Source of the DNA: Meghimatium bilineatum
Taxonomy: Eukaryota; Mollusca; Gastropoda; Stylommatophora; Philomycidae
NCBI GenBank assembly: GCA_034231615.1
Contig: CM067316.1
Location: 61,651,353 to 61,715,352 of the forward strand
Length of the DNA stretch: 64,000 nucleotides
Direction of reading: 5' to 3'
Under the pieces are notes generated by a model, which worked only from the letters and a program-made list of their open reading frames with translations, ran no database searches and had not been told where the DNA came from. The translations under genes were made by a program, and so were the position numbers. Each line of letters opens with the position of its first letter. Position 1 is the first letter of the stretch. Shown in pieces: positions 40,374-52,029 of the stretch.

Positions 40374-41576
40374 ATGTCTATATCTTCATTACCCCGTTAT
40401 GTGACGACTCACCAGGCAGGAGTAGCACCGGGCCCTATACCTCGAAAGGGCCCACCCCATACGACTGGAGGTCCTCTTCGATTGCCTTGTGGAGCCAGGA
40501 GGCACAAGAGTAATATCACTGACCAACAAATATTACCAACCAATGAGACACCACTTACAATAATGCACTGGAATGCTGAGGGTGTAAATAGCAAAAAAGA
40601 TGGCTTTAGCAAGAAATTAGAATTAGAAAACACCCTTCTTAAGGAACAGGTCAGCATTTGTTGCATACAAGAGACACACCTCAGCAAAGATGTAGCCTTT
40701 AAAATTGCAGGTTATCAGTGCTTTAGAGCTGATCGAATAGACAGAAGAAAAGGAGGTATACTAACTCTAGTCAAAAATAATATCAGCGCACATCAAACTG
40801 AGCTATACATGGAAGGAGAAGAATATCAGGTCCTTCAACTAAAGACCAAGAACACAGACTTCAACCTACTAAATCATTATTGTCCAAATGACCAGTCCCT
40901 TTCCCTGGACACAATACCGTACAGAGGAAGACTGATAGTATGTGGAGATTTTAATAGTCACTCACAAAGCTGGGGTTATGACCACATGGATAAAAGAGGA
41001 GAAGAACTTGAAAGCTGGCAAGACGATAAATGTCTTCTATTGATTGATAAGCCAAAAGATCCTCTAACATACTACTAAAGAGCATGGCAAACCACTTCCA
41101 AGCCAGACTTGGCATTGTACTCATCAGACCTAAACTGGGAAATCAATAGAACAGTGGGGAAGCAACTTGGAGGTAGCGACCATCGACCAGTCCTCCTTAG
41201 TATTAAAAATGAACTCACAGGAAATTCATGTAGCCTTCCAAGATGGAATTATAAAAAAGCAAATTGGGGACTATTTAAACACCGCAGTAGTGTTTTAGCT
41301 GGACAAATAGATATGGAAGGAAAAGACATAAATGACATAGTCAAAGAGTTCAATATATGTATTCATCAAGCTACCAAGGAAGCAATACCAAGAGGAGCAC
41401 GCAAACAATACAAGCCATACTGGAGTGAACAACTAGAACTGCTGCAAAAGGAATTAGAAAAAGCACGGAAGGAAGTGGAAAATAACCCAAGCCAGGAACA
41501 TCACAACAAACAGCAACAAGCAAAAGCTAAATTCCAAAGAGCCAAACTAGAAGCTAGAAGAAAGAGCTGGAAATAG
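40374..41576 (+). pseudogene. LINE-B(+) endonuclease
   Basis: IMHWNAEGVNSKKDGFSKKL, CCIQETHLS (catalytic Glu), LIVCGDFNSHSQSWGYDH and, after a TAA at 41076-41078, GGSDHRPVLLSI (catalytic SDH). The linker to RT (MEGKDINDIVKEFN to EARRKSWK) is present, then stops at TAG. In the minus copy the position of the first stop reads Ser, so it is a point mutation. Confidence 0.9.
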
Positions 41577-42649
41577 GAAACAGAATCTTTAAATTTTGAA
41601 AAGGATGGAAGAAAACTGTGGAAACTGGTCAAACAACTAAATGATGAGGGAACAGGAAGAAGCACAAACATAACACTCGTACAGAATGGCAAAATGATTA
41701 CAGGAAAGCAAGCAGTAGATAATTTCGCTAGGATATTTGCTCAAGACTGCAATATTGAAATTAGTCCAGAGAAACATTCGAACATGCTCAGACTAGAATC
41801 AGTGATGAAAACAGTGCAGATGAAATTATGGATACATTGTTCACATATAGTGAATTGGAATTAGCAGTCTCTAAACTAAAGCTAAATAAGTCCCCAGGTA
41901 TTGATCAAATATCAAATGAAATGATAAAGAATCTAAGAACAACAGCCGGAAGGAAACTATTGGATATCCTAAATATTAGCTATACTACTGGGAAAATACC
42001 ACAAATCTGGAGAGAATCAATTATGGTCCCTTTACTTAAACCTGGAAAAGATGGAACAACACCAACTAGCTACAGACCAATTAGTCTTACAAGTTGCCTG
42101 TGCAAAACAATGGAGCGCATCATAAACCTAAGACTAAAATTTCACATGGAAAGTAGAAAATTCCTTGCACCACAGCAGGCAGGTTTCAGGCAATGCTACT
42201 CCACAGAGGATCAAACCACATACCTCTCACAGGAAATTGAGGATGCTTTCCAAGACAAAAAATCAGTTTTAGTGGCATGGATTGATTTACAGAAGGCCTT
42301 TGATAAAGTATGGAAAGAAGGATTGCTTCAAAAAATTAGAAAATACAAGATATGTGGAAATATGTATAGATGGACGAAAGCCTTTCTTCACAATAGAAGA
42401 GCCAGAGTACAAGTAAATGGCAAAAAAAGTAGGAAAGTATTACTACGCCATGGAGTGCCTCAAGGAGGAGTTCTATCACCCACTCTTTTTCTCATATTTA
42501 TCAATGATCTAATTGAAGAAATACCCTGTGGAACTAAGGCAGCACTATATGCAGATGACTTGGTTCTATGGTGCACACATGAGAGCGCCATGGTTGCCAC
42601 AAAAATGCTTCAGAGAGCCATGGACATTTTGACTAATTGGGCTGACTAA
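41577..42649 (+). pseudogene. LINE-B(+) linker and reverse transcriptase
   Basis: KLWKLVKQLNDEG starts the RT lead-in, followed by LNKSPGIDQISNEMIKNL, VPLLKPGKDGTTPTSYRPIS, VAWIDLQKAFDKVWKEGLL (motif A), GVPQGGVLSPTLFLIFINDL (motif B) and YADDLVLWCT (motif C). The frame ends at a TAG-type break caused by a local duplication of GACTAATTGG at 42630-42650. Confidence 0.9.
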
Positions 42650-44216
42650 TTGGTGTGTAAGTATCAATATAGAGAAGTCAGCAACAACCCTTTTTACACT
42701 TTCACCAAAACAAAGAGCAGGAAACATCTATGTAAATAAAACTATCTTAAAGGTAGATGACCAACCCACATATTTTGGTGTAACATTTGATGCCAAAATT
42801 ACATGGAAACATCATTTCAGCAAAGCAGTTACAAAGACTAGAAGGAAGATAGCTATACTAAGAAAACTGAGTGGGACAACTTGGGGAGCTAATTAAAGAA
42901 TTCTAAAAAATGTATACCAACAAGCCATTCGACCACACTTGGAATATGGTTCTACAGCATGGAGTTCATCATCAAACACTACACTACAAAACCTAGATAG
43001 AGTACAGAACCAAGCACTTAGAATCATTACAGGCGCATGGAGATTCACACCAATCATAGAAATGCAGAATATCGAAGGGATGCAGTCATTGAAAGAGCGT
43101 AGAGATACTAAAATTATAATTCATGGAGAAAAGTTTCTTTCCCACCATAGTCACCCAATGAAGGAAAGATTCCAGAATCTGTCACAAGGACGGCTTAAAA
43201 GAAGCAGCTTCATACACCAGGCCAAGCGTCTACGTAGACAGGTATCGGATCTGCCAGAGGTAACAATACCACTGACATCTCAACCAGAACACACCCCATG
43301 GGAAAAACGGACATGCCTACAAGTGACCATCCAAACAACAGTAGCAGGTGTGCATGGGGATGAACATCAGAATAATCTGCAGAAAAGAGTAGCAGCTCTC
43401 AGTTTCCTTGATGATGTTTACCCAAGTGATCTATGGACAGATGGATCAGCAGTATATAAAGTATATACAGATGGATCAGCACAGAATGCAGTAAAAAATG
43501 GAGGAAGTGGTGTATATGTAGAATACCCAGATGGCACCACTGATACCACTTGTATACCAACAAAGAATTACTGCAACAACTATGACTCTGAAGTCAAAGC
43601 TATTTATACAGCTGCAGAGAAACTGTTAACATTGGACAGGACCTCACACCCTATTGTAATACTTACAGATGCAAGGTCAGTACTAGAGGCATTACAATCC
43701 AATAAACTTCCAGAGTTAAAAGAGGTATTGTCCATAGTACAAAATAGGTGTAGAGTTATACTGCAATGGATTCCATCACACTGTGGAATAGCAGGAAATG
43801 AGAGAGCTGATCAACTCGCCAAGGAAGGTGCAAAACATGCAGCAACCGGATATACCAATCAGCTATCACCAAAAGAAATCCATGAAAAGGCACAACGAAA
43901 GCCTAACTTACCTCAACGGGACGACTACCACCTACTTAACAGACAGGAACAGGTCATCATATTTCGACTGAGAACTGGACACAATAGACTAAACAGCCAT
44001 ATGTATACAAAATTTAAAATTGGCACAACAGCAAAGTGTAATTGTGCACAATTCAACCAGACTTCAGAACATATCCTTCAAGAATGTGCAAACTATGACA
44101 CATTAAGATACACATACTGGCCTTCTGATACACCAATGAATGTTAAACTTTATGGTACAAAACAAGAAATGGAAAACACTGTCCAATTTATACAAGAAAC
44201 AACACTGCAGATATAG
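42650..44216 (+). pseudogene. LINE-B(+) RT thumb and RNase H
   Basis: After the frameshift and a TAA near 42893, the 425-codon frame runs EYGSTAWSSSSNTTLQNLDR, VQNQALRIITGA, then YTDGSAQNAVKNGGSGVYV, NYDSEVKAIYTAAE, LTDARSVLEAL and IPSHCGIAGNERADQLA (the D-E-D-D RNase H set), ending RLRTGHNRLNSHMYTKF and QETTLQI. TDGSAVYK-VYTDGSAQ is a short tandem duplication at the RNase H start, absent from the minus copy. Confidence 0.9.
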
Positions 44217-44255
44217 ACATTATTAGCGAACGAAAGAAGAAGAAGTAATTTGTTT

Positions 44256-44420
44256 AGATCTTAATATTTTTTCATGCCATTTAAAATACTTTTAGCCATT
44301 CCCTATTCCTCTTTTAACTTATGTTTCACATCTGCCATCATTTGTGATTATGTGTCAGAGATATTGATAATGTTTTACTTGATGTAGTTTCCATGTTAGT
44401 TTATATTAAAAACCTGTTCT
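44256..44420. other. Spacer between the two LINE-B copies
   Basis: 165 bp of AT-rich sequence that separates two tail-to-tail LINE-B insertions; no feature recognised. Confidence 0.6.
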
Positions 44421-44469
44421 GTGAATTTGCTTCTTCTTCTTCTTCTTCTTTCGTTCACTTGAAACATGA

Positions 44470-45291
44470 CTATATCTGTAATTCTGTCTCCTTAATAAAA
44501 CTCACTGTCTTTTGTAGGTCATACAGTGTCCCATAGAGTTTTGATTCCAGTGTTGTTTCCTCTGGCCAATATGTCTGCCTCAGCGTTTCATGCTCAGAAC
44601 ACTCTTGAAGTATATGTTTGGCACTCTGTGCTGCCTGTCCACATGTACACATGGCCGTATTGCCAATCTTGAACTTTGTATACATGTGACTGCGGAGTCT
44701 GTTGTGTCCTGTTCTGAGACGTAGAATTATAACTTGTTCTGGTCTGTTCATAATATTATAGTCATCTTGTGTTGGTGTTTGTGGCTTTCTTATTGACTTG
44801 ATCATCTGTTTTTTCTGATGGTAGGTGATTGGTATATCTGGTTGGTCTTCGGCAGCACCTTCCTTAGCCAGCTGGTCTGCTTTTTCATTTCCTGGTATTC
44901 CACAGTGGGAGGGTATCCACTGCATGGTTACCCTATACTGGTAAGACAATTCGCTAAGTAGTTTTTTCAAGTCTGTTAGTTTTTCAGACTGGAGAGCTTG
45001 AAGCACTGACCTTGCATCTGTCAGGAATACCACAGGCTGTAGGTCAGAGTTGGAGTTCAGCAGTTGTTTAGCTGCCACACTAATTGCCTGGATTTCTGCA
45101 TCATAATTATTGCAGAATTTTCCTGTAGGTGTTCTGATTGTATCTCTAGGCTTGTGTGGATATTCTATATATACACCTGCACCTCCATTCCTCACGGCAT
45201 TCTGTGCTGATCCATCTGTGTATACTCTGACCCATATATCTTGTGGATATTCCTCATCCAGGAAACTGAGGGTGACTGTCCTTCGCTGCAC
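44470..45291 (-). pseudogene. LINE-B(-) RNase H domain and C-terminus
   Basis: SFLDEEYPQDIWVRVYTDGS, NYDAEIQAISVAAKQL, FLTDARSVLQALQ and IPSHCGIPGNEKADQLA supply the D-E-D-D residues. RLRTGHNRLRSHMYTKF and CTCGQAAQSAKHILQEC follow. It is one base out of frame with the RT portion. Function in the element: removal of the RNA strand from RNA/DNA hybrids. Confidence 0.92.
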
Positions 45292-46838
45292 ACTGTTCTG
45301 TTCGTCCCCATTAGTATTCCTTTCACATGGGTCTGAATGTATATTGGCATTCCATGTCTTTCACTCCACGGGGTTTGTTCTGGTACAGGCCTTAAGGGGC
45401 TGTCAACTTCAGGTAGGTCTGTAAGTTGTCTGCGGAGTCGTTTAGCTTGATGGATAAAGCTGCTTCTTTTCAGTCGTCCCATTGCTAGATTTTGGAATCT
45501 TTCCTTCATTGGATGACTTGGCATACACTGAAACTTTTCTGCCTGAATTAGTACTTTTGTGTCTCTGCGTTCGCCAAGTGTTTGCATTCTTCCCATTTTC
45601 TGCATCTCTGCTATGGGTGTTGATTTCATTGCTCCCAACATTATTCTAAGTGCCTGGTTGTGCACTTTATCTAGGTCTTGTAATGTGGTGTTTGATGCAG
45701 GACACCACGCAGCTGAACCATATTCCAGGTGTGGTCTTATGCCTTGCTGGTAAACTTTACTGAGTATATTCCCACTGGCTCCCCATGTGGTTCCACTTAG
45801 TTTTCTCAGGATAGCTAACTTCCTCCTGGCTTTTGTTGTTGCTTTGTTTATGTGCTGCTTCCATGTCAGTTTATCATCAAAAGTAACTCCGAGGTATGTG
45901 GGTTGTTTGTCTTCTTTCAAGAGCTCTCCATCTATTTTGATATGACCTGCTTTTTGTTTTGGTGAGAGGGTAAAAAGTGTAGTGCTGCAATTATCTGTGT
46001 TAATGCTGACGCACCATCTATTTGCCCATAAGGTTAGGGCATCGATAGCTCTTTGTATTTGTTTAGTGGCCACTGTCGCATGTTCTTCTGTGCACCAGAT
46101 CACCAGGTCGTCAGCATACATTGCCACTTTGATCCCGTGTGGTAGTTCAGCAACTAGGTCATTGATGTAAACCAAGAAAAGTGTGGGCGACAGGACTCCT
46201 CCCTGGGGGACTCCATGACGCAGTAGAACTTTCTTGCTCTTGCGACCATCTAATTGTACCCTGGCTCTTCTATTATGCAGGTATGCTTTTACCCATTTGT
46301 ACATTCTTGAGCTAACCCTGCAATTTTGCAATTTCTTTAGGAGCCCTTCTTTCCAGACCTTATCAAATGCTTTTCTGAGGTCTATCCATGCTGCTAGTAC
46401 CAGTTTCTTATCTTGGAAGGCATCCTCAATCTCTTGGGAGAGGTAGGTTGCCTGATCTTCAGTAGAGTAGCACTGTCTGAAACCTTCTTGCTGTGATACC
46501 AGAAGGTTTTCACTTTCAAGGTACCACTGCATCCTAAGATTGATAATGCGTTCCATTGTTTTGCATAGACAGCTTGTGAGGCTGATGGGCCTGTAGTTGG
46601 AAACTGTGTTGCCATCTTTTCCTGATTTGAGGAGTGGTATCATTATTGCTTCTCTCCACGCCTGTGGTACATTACCCGTGGACCAGCTTGTGTTAAAGAT
46701 CTGCAGTAGCTTTGCTCTTGCTGCAATTCCCAGGTTTCTAATCATTTCATTGGACACTCCATCAGCTCCAGGGGACTTTTTCATTTTCAATTTGGATATT
46801 GCATGCTCCAGTTCTCTCATTGTGATTGGTGCCTCCAT
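45292..46838 (-). CDS. LINE-B(-) reverse transcriptase
   Basis: A long open frame reads MKKSPGADGVSNEMIRNL, IPLLKSGKDGNTVSNYRPIS, AAWIDLRKAFDKVWKEGLLK (motif A Asp), GVPQGGVLSPTLFLVYINDL (motif B), MYADDLVIWCTEEHATVATK (motif C, catalytic YADD), TYLGVTFDDKLTWKQHINKA and DKVHNQALRIMLGA. All RT catalytic residues are present. At the C-terminal end the frame shifts and continues up to 45192 in the wrong frame. Confidence 0.92.
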
Positions 46839-47106
46839 GACTTCAGGTATAGGTTCGCCTTGTCCAATGTTTTGCTGGTTCTCTCGAACCTCCTGCTGTT
46901 TGTCTGGGCTGACTTTGATGTTATTGTCTTCTGCAAAGGAATCTGCAAAGTAATCAGCTGCATGTTTACCTGTTAAAATGTTTCTATCTTTATAAAGTGT
47001 GATCCTGGTATTTCTCCCTGTACCTTCATCATTTAGTTGTTTTACAAGTTTCCATAATTTCCTAGTATCTCTTTCTAGGTTCAGCGACTCTGTTTTTTCT
47101 TTCCAG

Positions 47107-48078
47107 CTACTCCATGTTCATGTCCTTAGCTAGAACACTGGTTAAATGCTGGTACATTTTCCAGTCTGCCCTCTTATAGTTCCACCTAGTGAGCGTGCTG
47201 CTGTCCTTGGTAAATTCATTGTGGATTTCCAGAAATACTGGTCTGTGGTCACTACCTCCAAGCTGCTTTCCAACGACACGTGTGATGTTCCATTCCAGGC
47301 CTGGTGAGTAGAATGCCAGATCTGGTGTAGAGGTGGTGTGCCATGCTCTCGAGTAGAAGGTTGGTGAGTCAGCTGGCTGGTTAATAAGGATGAGATTATT
47401 TTCATCCTGCCAGCTCTCAAGTTCCTCACCTCTCTTGTCGATATGATCGTAGCCCCAGCTCTGAGAGTGGCTGTTGAAGTCACCACACACCATAAGTCTC
47501 TCTTTATCTGGAATTGTGTCTAGTGCCAATGGTTTATCATTTGGGCAGTAGTAGTTCAGGAGATGGAATTCTGCACTGTCTGTTTTTAGGTGGAGCATCT
47601 GGTATTCTGCCCCTTCCATATATACTTCCAGCTGACATGCGCTGATATTGTTTTTAACAAGTGTCAGAATTCCACCCTTTCGCCTGTCCTTTCGGTCAGA
47701 TCGGTAGCACTGGTAGCCTCTGATTTTGAAGGCTATGTCGCTGCTGAGGTGTGTTTCTTGGATACAGCATATATCAACTTGTTCTTCACTGAGGACATTT
47801 TCAAGTTCCAATTTTTTGCTGTATCCATCTCTTTTACTGTTGACACCCTCAGCATTCCAGTGCATTATTTTTATTGGTCGTTTGTTTGTTTGGTCAGTAG
47901 CTCTATTCCCTTGCCTCCTGGCTCCTCGAGGCAATTGAGAAGGACTTTCAGTAACTGAGGTTGGGCCCTTTCGAGGTATAGGGCCCGGCACCGTCCCTGC
48001 CTGAACTTCCGCCACAGGGCAGGCACCATAACATTTATTAGATGAAGACATGTTTCCATTGTGTTTTATGCGTGGCAA
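47107..48078 (-). CDS. LINE-B(-) AP-type endonuclease
   Basis: A 323-codon frame starts MPRIKHNGNMSSSNKC and contains IKIMHWNAEGVNSKRDGYSK, ICCIQETHLSS (Glu), LMVCGDFNSHSQSWGYDH (Asp/Asn), PTFYSRAWHTTSTPDLAFYS and GGSDHRPVFLEIHNE (catalytic SDH), the full APE-nuclease set. It ends at LAKDMNME-stop where an internal deletion joins it to the RT lead-in (SWKEKTESLNLERDTRKLWK). Confidence 0.92.
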   Translation of the reverse strand: MPRIKHNGNMSSSNKCYGACPVAEVQAGTVPGPIPRKGPTSVTESPSQLPRGARRQGNRATDQTNKRPIKIMHWNAEGVNSKRDGYSKKLELENVLSEEQVDICCIQETHLSSDIAFKIRGYQCYRSDRKDRRKGGILTLVKNNISACQLEVYMEGAEYQMLHLKTDSAEFHLLNYYCPNDKPLALDTIPDKERLMVCGDFNSHSQSWGYDHIDKRGEELESWQDENNLILINQPADSPTFYSRAWHTTSTPDLAFYSPGLEWNITRVVGKQLGGSDHRPVFLEIHNEFTKDSSTLTRWNYKRADWKMYQHLTSVLAKDMNME

Positions 48079-48261
48079 CCTGATTATCTGTGCGCCTTTT
48101 GGCTGGATGCCTCCGTCTTCAGCACTCTGCTTACTTGGGCAGGACTATGGTCCTGCTCGAATGGGACTGCCCGACCAGTCTTAGTTTCCAGCCCCTGATG
48201 GCTGAACTAAGCCCCATCACCACTGCAAGGTGCTGGCCTTGATGGGGTGTGAATTTGCTGA

Positions 48262-48515
48262 TTATCATGGTGTTTGTTTTCTGGATGGTCAAATTTGTGT
48301 GTGGACATATTATGAGACGGGAAGTTCTGGAGAACATAGTTACAACAGGCAATATAGAAGGCAAGAGATATCGAGAACGACAACGTGAGAAAATATAGTA
48401 TGACATCATGGCATGGCAAAGAATCAACAGCGACTCTGATAAAAGATACTGGAAATAGAGGCTTGTGGAGTTTCATTGTTACCTACGCCAATCGGCACGG
48501 TATCTGATGATGATT
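48262..48515 (+). mobile_element. LINE-N 3' end
   Basis: The + strand has CGGGAAGTTCTGGAGAACAT AGTTACAACAGGCAATATAG AAGGCAAGAG (R-G/E-LENIVTTGNIEGKR), then KDTGNRGLWSFIVTYANRHG and the CTGATGATGAT tail. Frames are broken. Confidence 0.75.
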
Positions 48516-48804
48516 ATCATCTTCCTTTACTTCATGATATTTTCTCTAAATAGACTAGTTCCTCCACTTCTTTTCTTCTGTTACTATTTCTATGTTATTT
48601 TCACGTTAGTTTTAATAAGTGATGCATGTGTAGTGACCCTCGATCTATACCTCGACATTTGTCCGTTTACAGTATTCCAGCAACCACATTTCTTCCATCT
48701 ACAATGGTTTGTTGTTGTTTCCCCCATACCTTGTGATTATTCATTATGAAATATTCGCATTCAAAGAAAGTAATGGACAACCAGTAGCCATAACCCTAAG
48801 GGGC

Positions 48805-48807
<3 letters not shown>
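48515..48807. other. Unassigned sequence
   Basis: No feature recognised. Confidence 0.5.

Positions 48808-48872
<65 letters not shown>
48808..48872 (+). repeat. (AT)n microsatellite
   Basis: About thirty AT dinucleotides. Confidence 0.97.
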
Positions 48873-48877
<5 letters not shown>

Positions 48878-49109
48878 ATTATATGTTACAAAGTATATCA
48901 CCATAAATAGTGTCAATGTGTTAGATAAAACGTAAGACTGTTGACCTATTTGTTGACACTATGACAAAATAATTACCTTACCCGGTATATTGATTCGCGG
49001 CGTATTTGTTGGGGAACTAATGGCTGCGCGTCGCTTTATCAGGACTTAAGAATGAGTACAATGTGGTAACAGCTGCTCGGCTCTAACGTACATTTATCCT
49101 CATATGATA

Positions 49110-49664
49110 CACCGTTAGTGACTGGGACAGTGTTCCGCGACCATTTAGGAGCGGTCTCTGTAGTGATGTGAATACTTTCGTGTTTGCGAAACTATCTTTC
49201 GCGAAACATGTCGACAATGTCATTTAGAAAGCTAGGAAGGGTGTCAGTGCGGTCAAAATCATTGCATCTGCAGAGATGCCGGAACGAACCCTGTTTCAGA
49301 TGATGCAGGCAGTGGTATTATCTGTGTTGGACTATGCTTTAGGTTTACTTACAGTGTCGCAAACACTGGTGGATTGACTGCGAGAGTTCAAAAGGAGGCC
49401 ATGTTAGCTGTCCTAGGATGCACAAGAGATACGCCTATCGTGGCCATGAGGTTTCGCCTAGACATACTGAGCATCAAACCAAGACATAAAATAGCTCAGG
49501 ATAAAGAATACTTCAAGGTCGCCAATAATGATCATCACCTCTTACATCGATCTCTAGACAACACAAAAGGAAGACGTATCAAGCGAGGAAGGTCCTGGAT
49601 GGAAGAAGCAGAAGATACCCTACTCAGAGTTTGTGAGCTGGAGAAAGTGGGAAGTGTTGTGTAG
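49110..49664 (+). pseudogene. LINE-A fragment
   Basis: With stops and shifts the + strand reads LSFAKHVDNVI, KGVSAVKIIASAEMPERTLF, SVLDYALGLLTVSQTLVD and then RVQKEAMLAVLGCTRDTPIV and GRRIKRGRSWMEEAEDTLLR. These match the RT-RNase H linker of 9808-11460. Confidence 0.8.
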
Positions 49665-49739
49665 TTTTTCGTGATATCTCGAATTTTGCGATTTAGTTTT
49701 ACTAAATTACAGAATATCAATCAATTCATCAAAATACCC

Positions 49740-50560
49740 GTAACCCTTCAGGGTCGTAGGAGTACTGCATTGGATGCTAGAGCAAACAGAGTCCTCCAGA
49801 TATTTCTATCCTCATGGATGCGGTTGGGTGAGGAACAATCGTGTCCTGTCTGTCCATGCCTTTGTTTGCCATCCTCTGCTTTCCCCCCTTCGACAGTTCC
49901 CTTCAATATTGTTATTGGCAAGGAATCATGTCTGTATACATGTCCAAACCTTGCTAGTTTTCGTAGTTTCACTATTTTAAGCAATGGTTCTTGTACACCT
50001 GCATACGTCTCTTCTTTATTTCTTACGCACAAATGTGTCTTATGTTCCTTACATGAAATTCTTAGAATTCGTCTGTAGCATTTGTACTCGAAAGCCTATG
50101 ATCGTCTCTCTGTGCCCGTAGTGAGTGTCCAACCCTCATAACCATACAGCACAACAGAAAGCGTCAGCAACTTAGGCCTATACAGTTTGACTTTCACTCC
50201 AACACTGATGTTGCTTTTACAAATCACCGTTAGCCTTGACAAGGACGCTAAAGCCATCCAGCCTTATTTTTAGTTCTGCTTTGCATTTTCCATCGCTGCA
50301 TAGGCATATGTTGGAACCGAGGTATTTGAAGGTATTCACCACTTCAAGCTTGTGTCCGCTCCATTCATCATGGCGTTAGTCTGTTATCCTGTATCTCTGC
50401 TGTTAACCAAGATGTTCCTCTTTTCTTTGTTGATTTCCATTCTGTACTTGCTGGTAACTTTTTCTAACTTTGCTATTAACTCTTGTAATTTTTGTTCTCA
50501 CACAACTATTAAGATCAATATCATCAGCGAAACGCAAGTTTCAAATAGCGCGACCTCCAA
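49740..50560 (-). pseudogene. LINE RT C-terminal region, degraded
   Basis: Complement: LLKIVKLRKLARFGHVYRHD SLPITILKGTVEGG (49748-50032) and, upstream in broken frames, NISVGVKVKLYRPKLLTLSV VLYGYEGWTLTT. These are successive motifs of LINE RT C-termini. The related + fragment is at 6262-6600. Confidence 0.7.
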
Positions 50561-51006
50561 TCGATATAGATGTGTTGTAATTATGTAGTGTCTCCTGTAT
50601 GATGTGCTCTACGTGCAGAATATACTAATATACGTTTTTTCCCTGTACTTCAACGGTATAAAGTGTAGGTACAAGCACGATGTTTTGGTAACCCTAACAT
50701 CAGTAATACACACGAAAGCAAATTTTTCTTCAAATGTGACAGCTTACACAAGGCAACAAAATAAAACTTTTTTTAATCATCTGAAACCAAAATACACTTT
50801 TCTAAAGGATTTTTTGGCGCTGATTTCAGATCTGGTATCAGTTTTTTTCTATCACGTCAAGTTTTAAAGTTATGAGTGATGTTAGTTTTCACTGAACTTG
50901 GCTGTATTTTTTCGAGAATCGCAAACATCAATTAAGCAAATGATTCACATCTTCTAGACTAAATCAAATATACTCACATCACAGCATAGATATGTAGAAT
51001 GTTTCT
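50560..51006. other. Unassigned sequence
   Basis: No feature recognised. Confidence 0.5.
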
Positions 51007-52023
51007 TCAAAAATGCTTGGAATTTGATTTTCTGTTATATTCTTCGCCTGGATTATCACGGAATAGCATCCAGCAGAAGTCGGCCATCATACTCTCATTC
51101 CACAAACCTTGATAACGGCGCTCCATTAACTGAATGTCCTGGTGAAAACGTTCTCCTTGCTCTTCACTCACCATGCCAAGATTTTCTGGGAAGAAATCTA
51201 CATGGGAGTGCAAGAAGTGCACTTTTAATGACATGCGACAGCCAAGGTTCTGGTAAGAATCTATTAGACGCTGAACTCCTTCCCTGTACGTAGGGGACTT
51301 ATGATTACCAAGAAAGTTTTCACAGACCCACTTGAATGCCTCCCAGGCTTCTAGCTCAGCTCCTGACAGAGACTGTTTGAAACCTTCATCTTGTAAAACA
51401 GATCTGATTTGTGGACCTATAAATATCCCTTCCTTCATTTTTGCAGCAGTGATGTTTGGGAATTTATTAACAAGGTACTGAAAACCTTCTGAGTTTGTCT
51501 TACCCATGGTCTTCACAAGGGTTTTCATCAGTCCTAGCTTAATATGGAGAGGTGGCAGAAATATTTTCTGTGGATCAACAAGGGGCATATTTTGGACACT
51601 GCTTGCTCCTGGCGTATAGATATGCCTGGGCTCCCAGACACGTTTGACATAATGTTCCGCTGTTGCTCGACTATCCCATAGGCATAGGAAACAGCAGTAT
51701 TTAGTGAATCCTCCTTGCATGCCCATCAACATGCCAATGACCTTTAGATCACCACAGATGTTCCACTGGTGTGTTTTATAATGGATAACTTCAAGCAAAC
51801 TGTTCATGTTGTAATAAGATTCTTTCAGATAAACAGAATGTGCAACTGGTATGCTTGGTTTTAAATTTCCATTGTGCAAAAGAACTGCCTTTTAGCTTCT
51901 TCACGAGGAATCAATGAAGAGACGCCATTCTGATGGATCATGCACTTGTGATAAACTGTTGAAGAGACCATCGATGTCCTGACAATAACTCAATGAGCTG
52001 TCAACATTGAAGAACGTCGTCAT
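51007..52023 (-). pseudogene. GERFHQDI-type repeat-borne protein, two nonsense codons
   Basis: From ATG at 52023 the complement reads MTTFFNVDSSLSYCQDIDGL and DPSEWRLFIDSS, then TGA (51903-51901), Arg-Ser, TAA (51894-51892), then KAVLLHNGNLKPSIPVAHSV and an open frame of about 290 codons with GGFTKYCCFLCLWDSRA, PPLHIKLGLMKTLVKTMG, GCRMSLKVHFLHSHVDFFPE and GERFHQDIQLMERRYQG. I know this family as a multicopy protein of unknown function in arthropod, mollusc and other invertebrate genomes, presumably spread with transposable elements. Its usual longer N-terminus is absent. C-L-x-x-C/H positions suggest a metal site, but the activity is unknown. Confidence 0.8.
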
Positions 52024-52029
52024 GTTGAG

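Larger units (their letters stand above)
40178..44244 (+). mobile_element. Full-length LINE-B, plus copy, 11-bp TSD
   Basis: GTAATTTGTTT flanks at 40167-40177 and 44245-44255. The element has a leader (GGGGCTTAGTCCAGCCAGCA, shared with the minus copy), endonuclease, reverse transcriptase, RNase H and a (GAA)n tail. Several stops and frameshifts break it (41078, 41574, about 41815, 42649, 42893). Confidence 0.93.
44433..48247 (-). mobile_element. Full-length LINE-B, minus copy, 12-bp TSD
   Basis: TGTGAATTTGCT occurs at 44421-44432 and 48248-48259. The element runs from the leader (complement of 48240-48080) through endonuclease, RT and RNase H to a (GAA)n tail at 44433-44450. It is much better preserved than the plus copy: one internal deletion of roughly 260 bp between endonuclease and RT, and one frameshift near 45290, are the only lesions I see. 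Confidence 0.93.
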
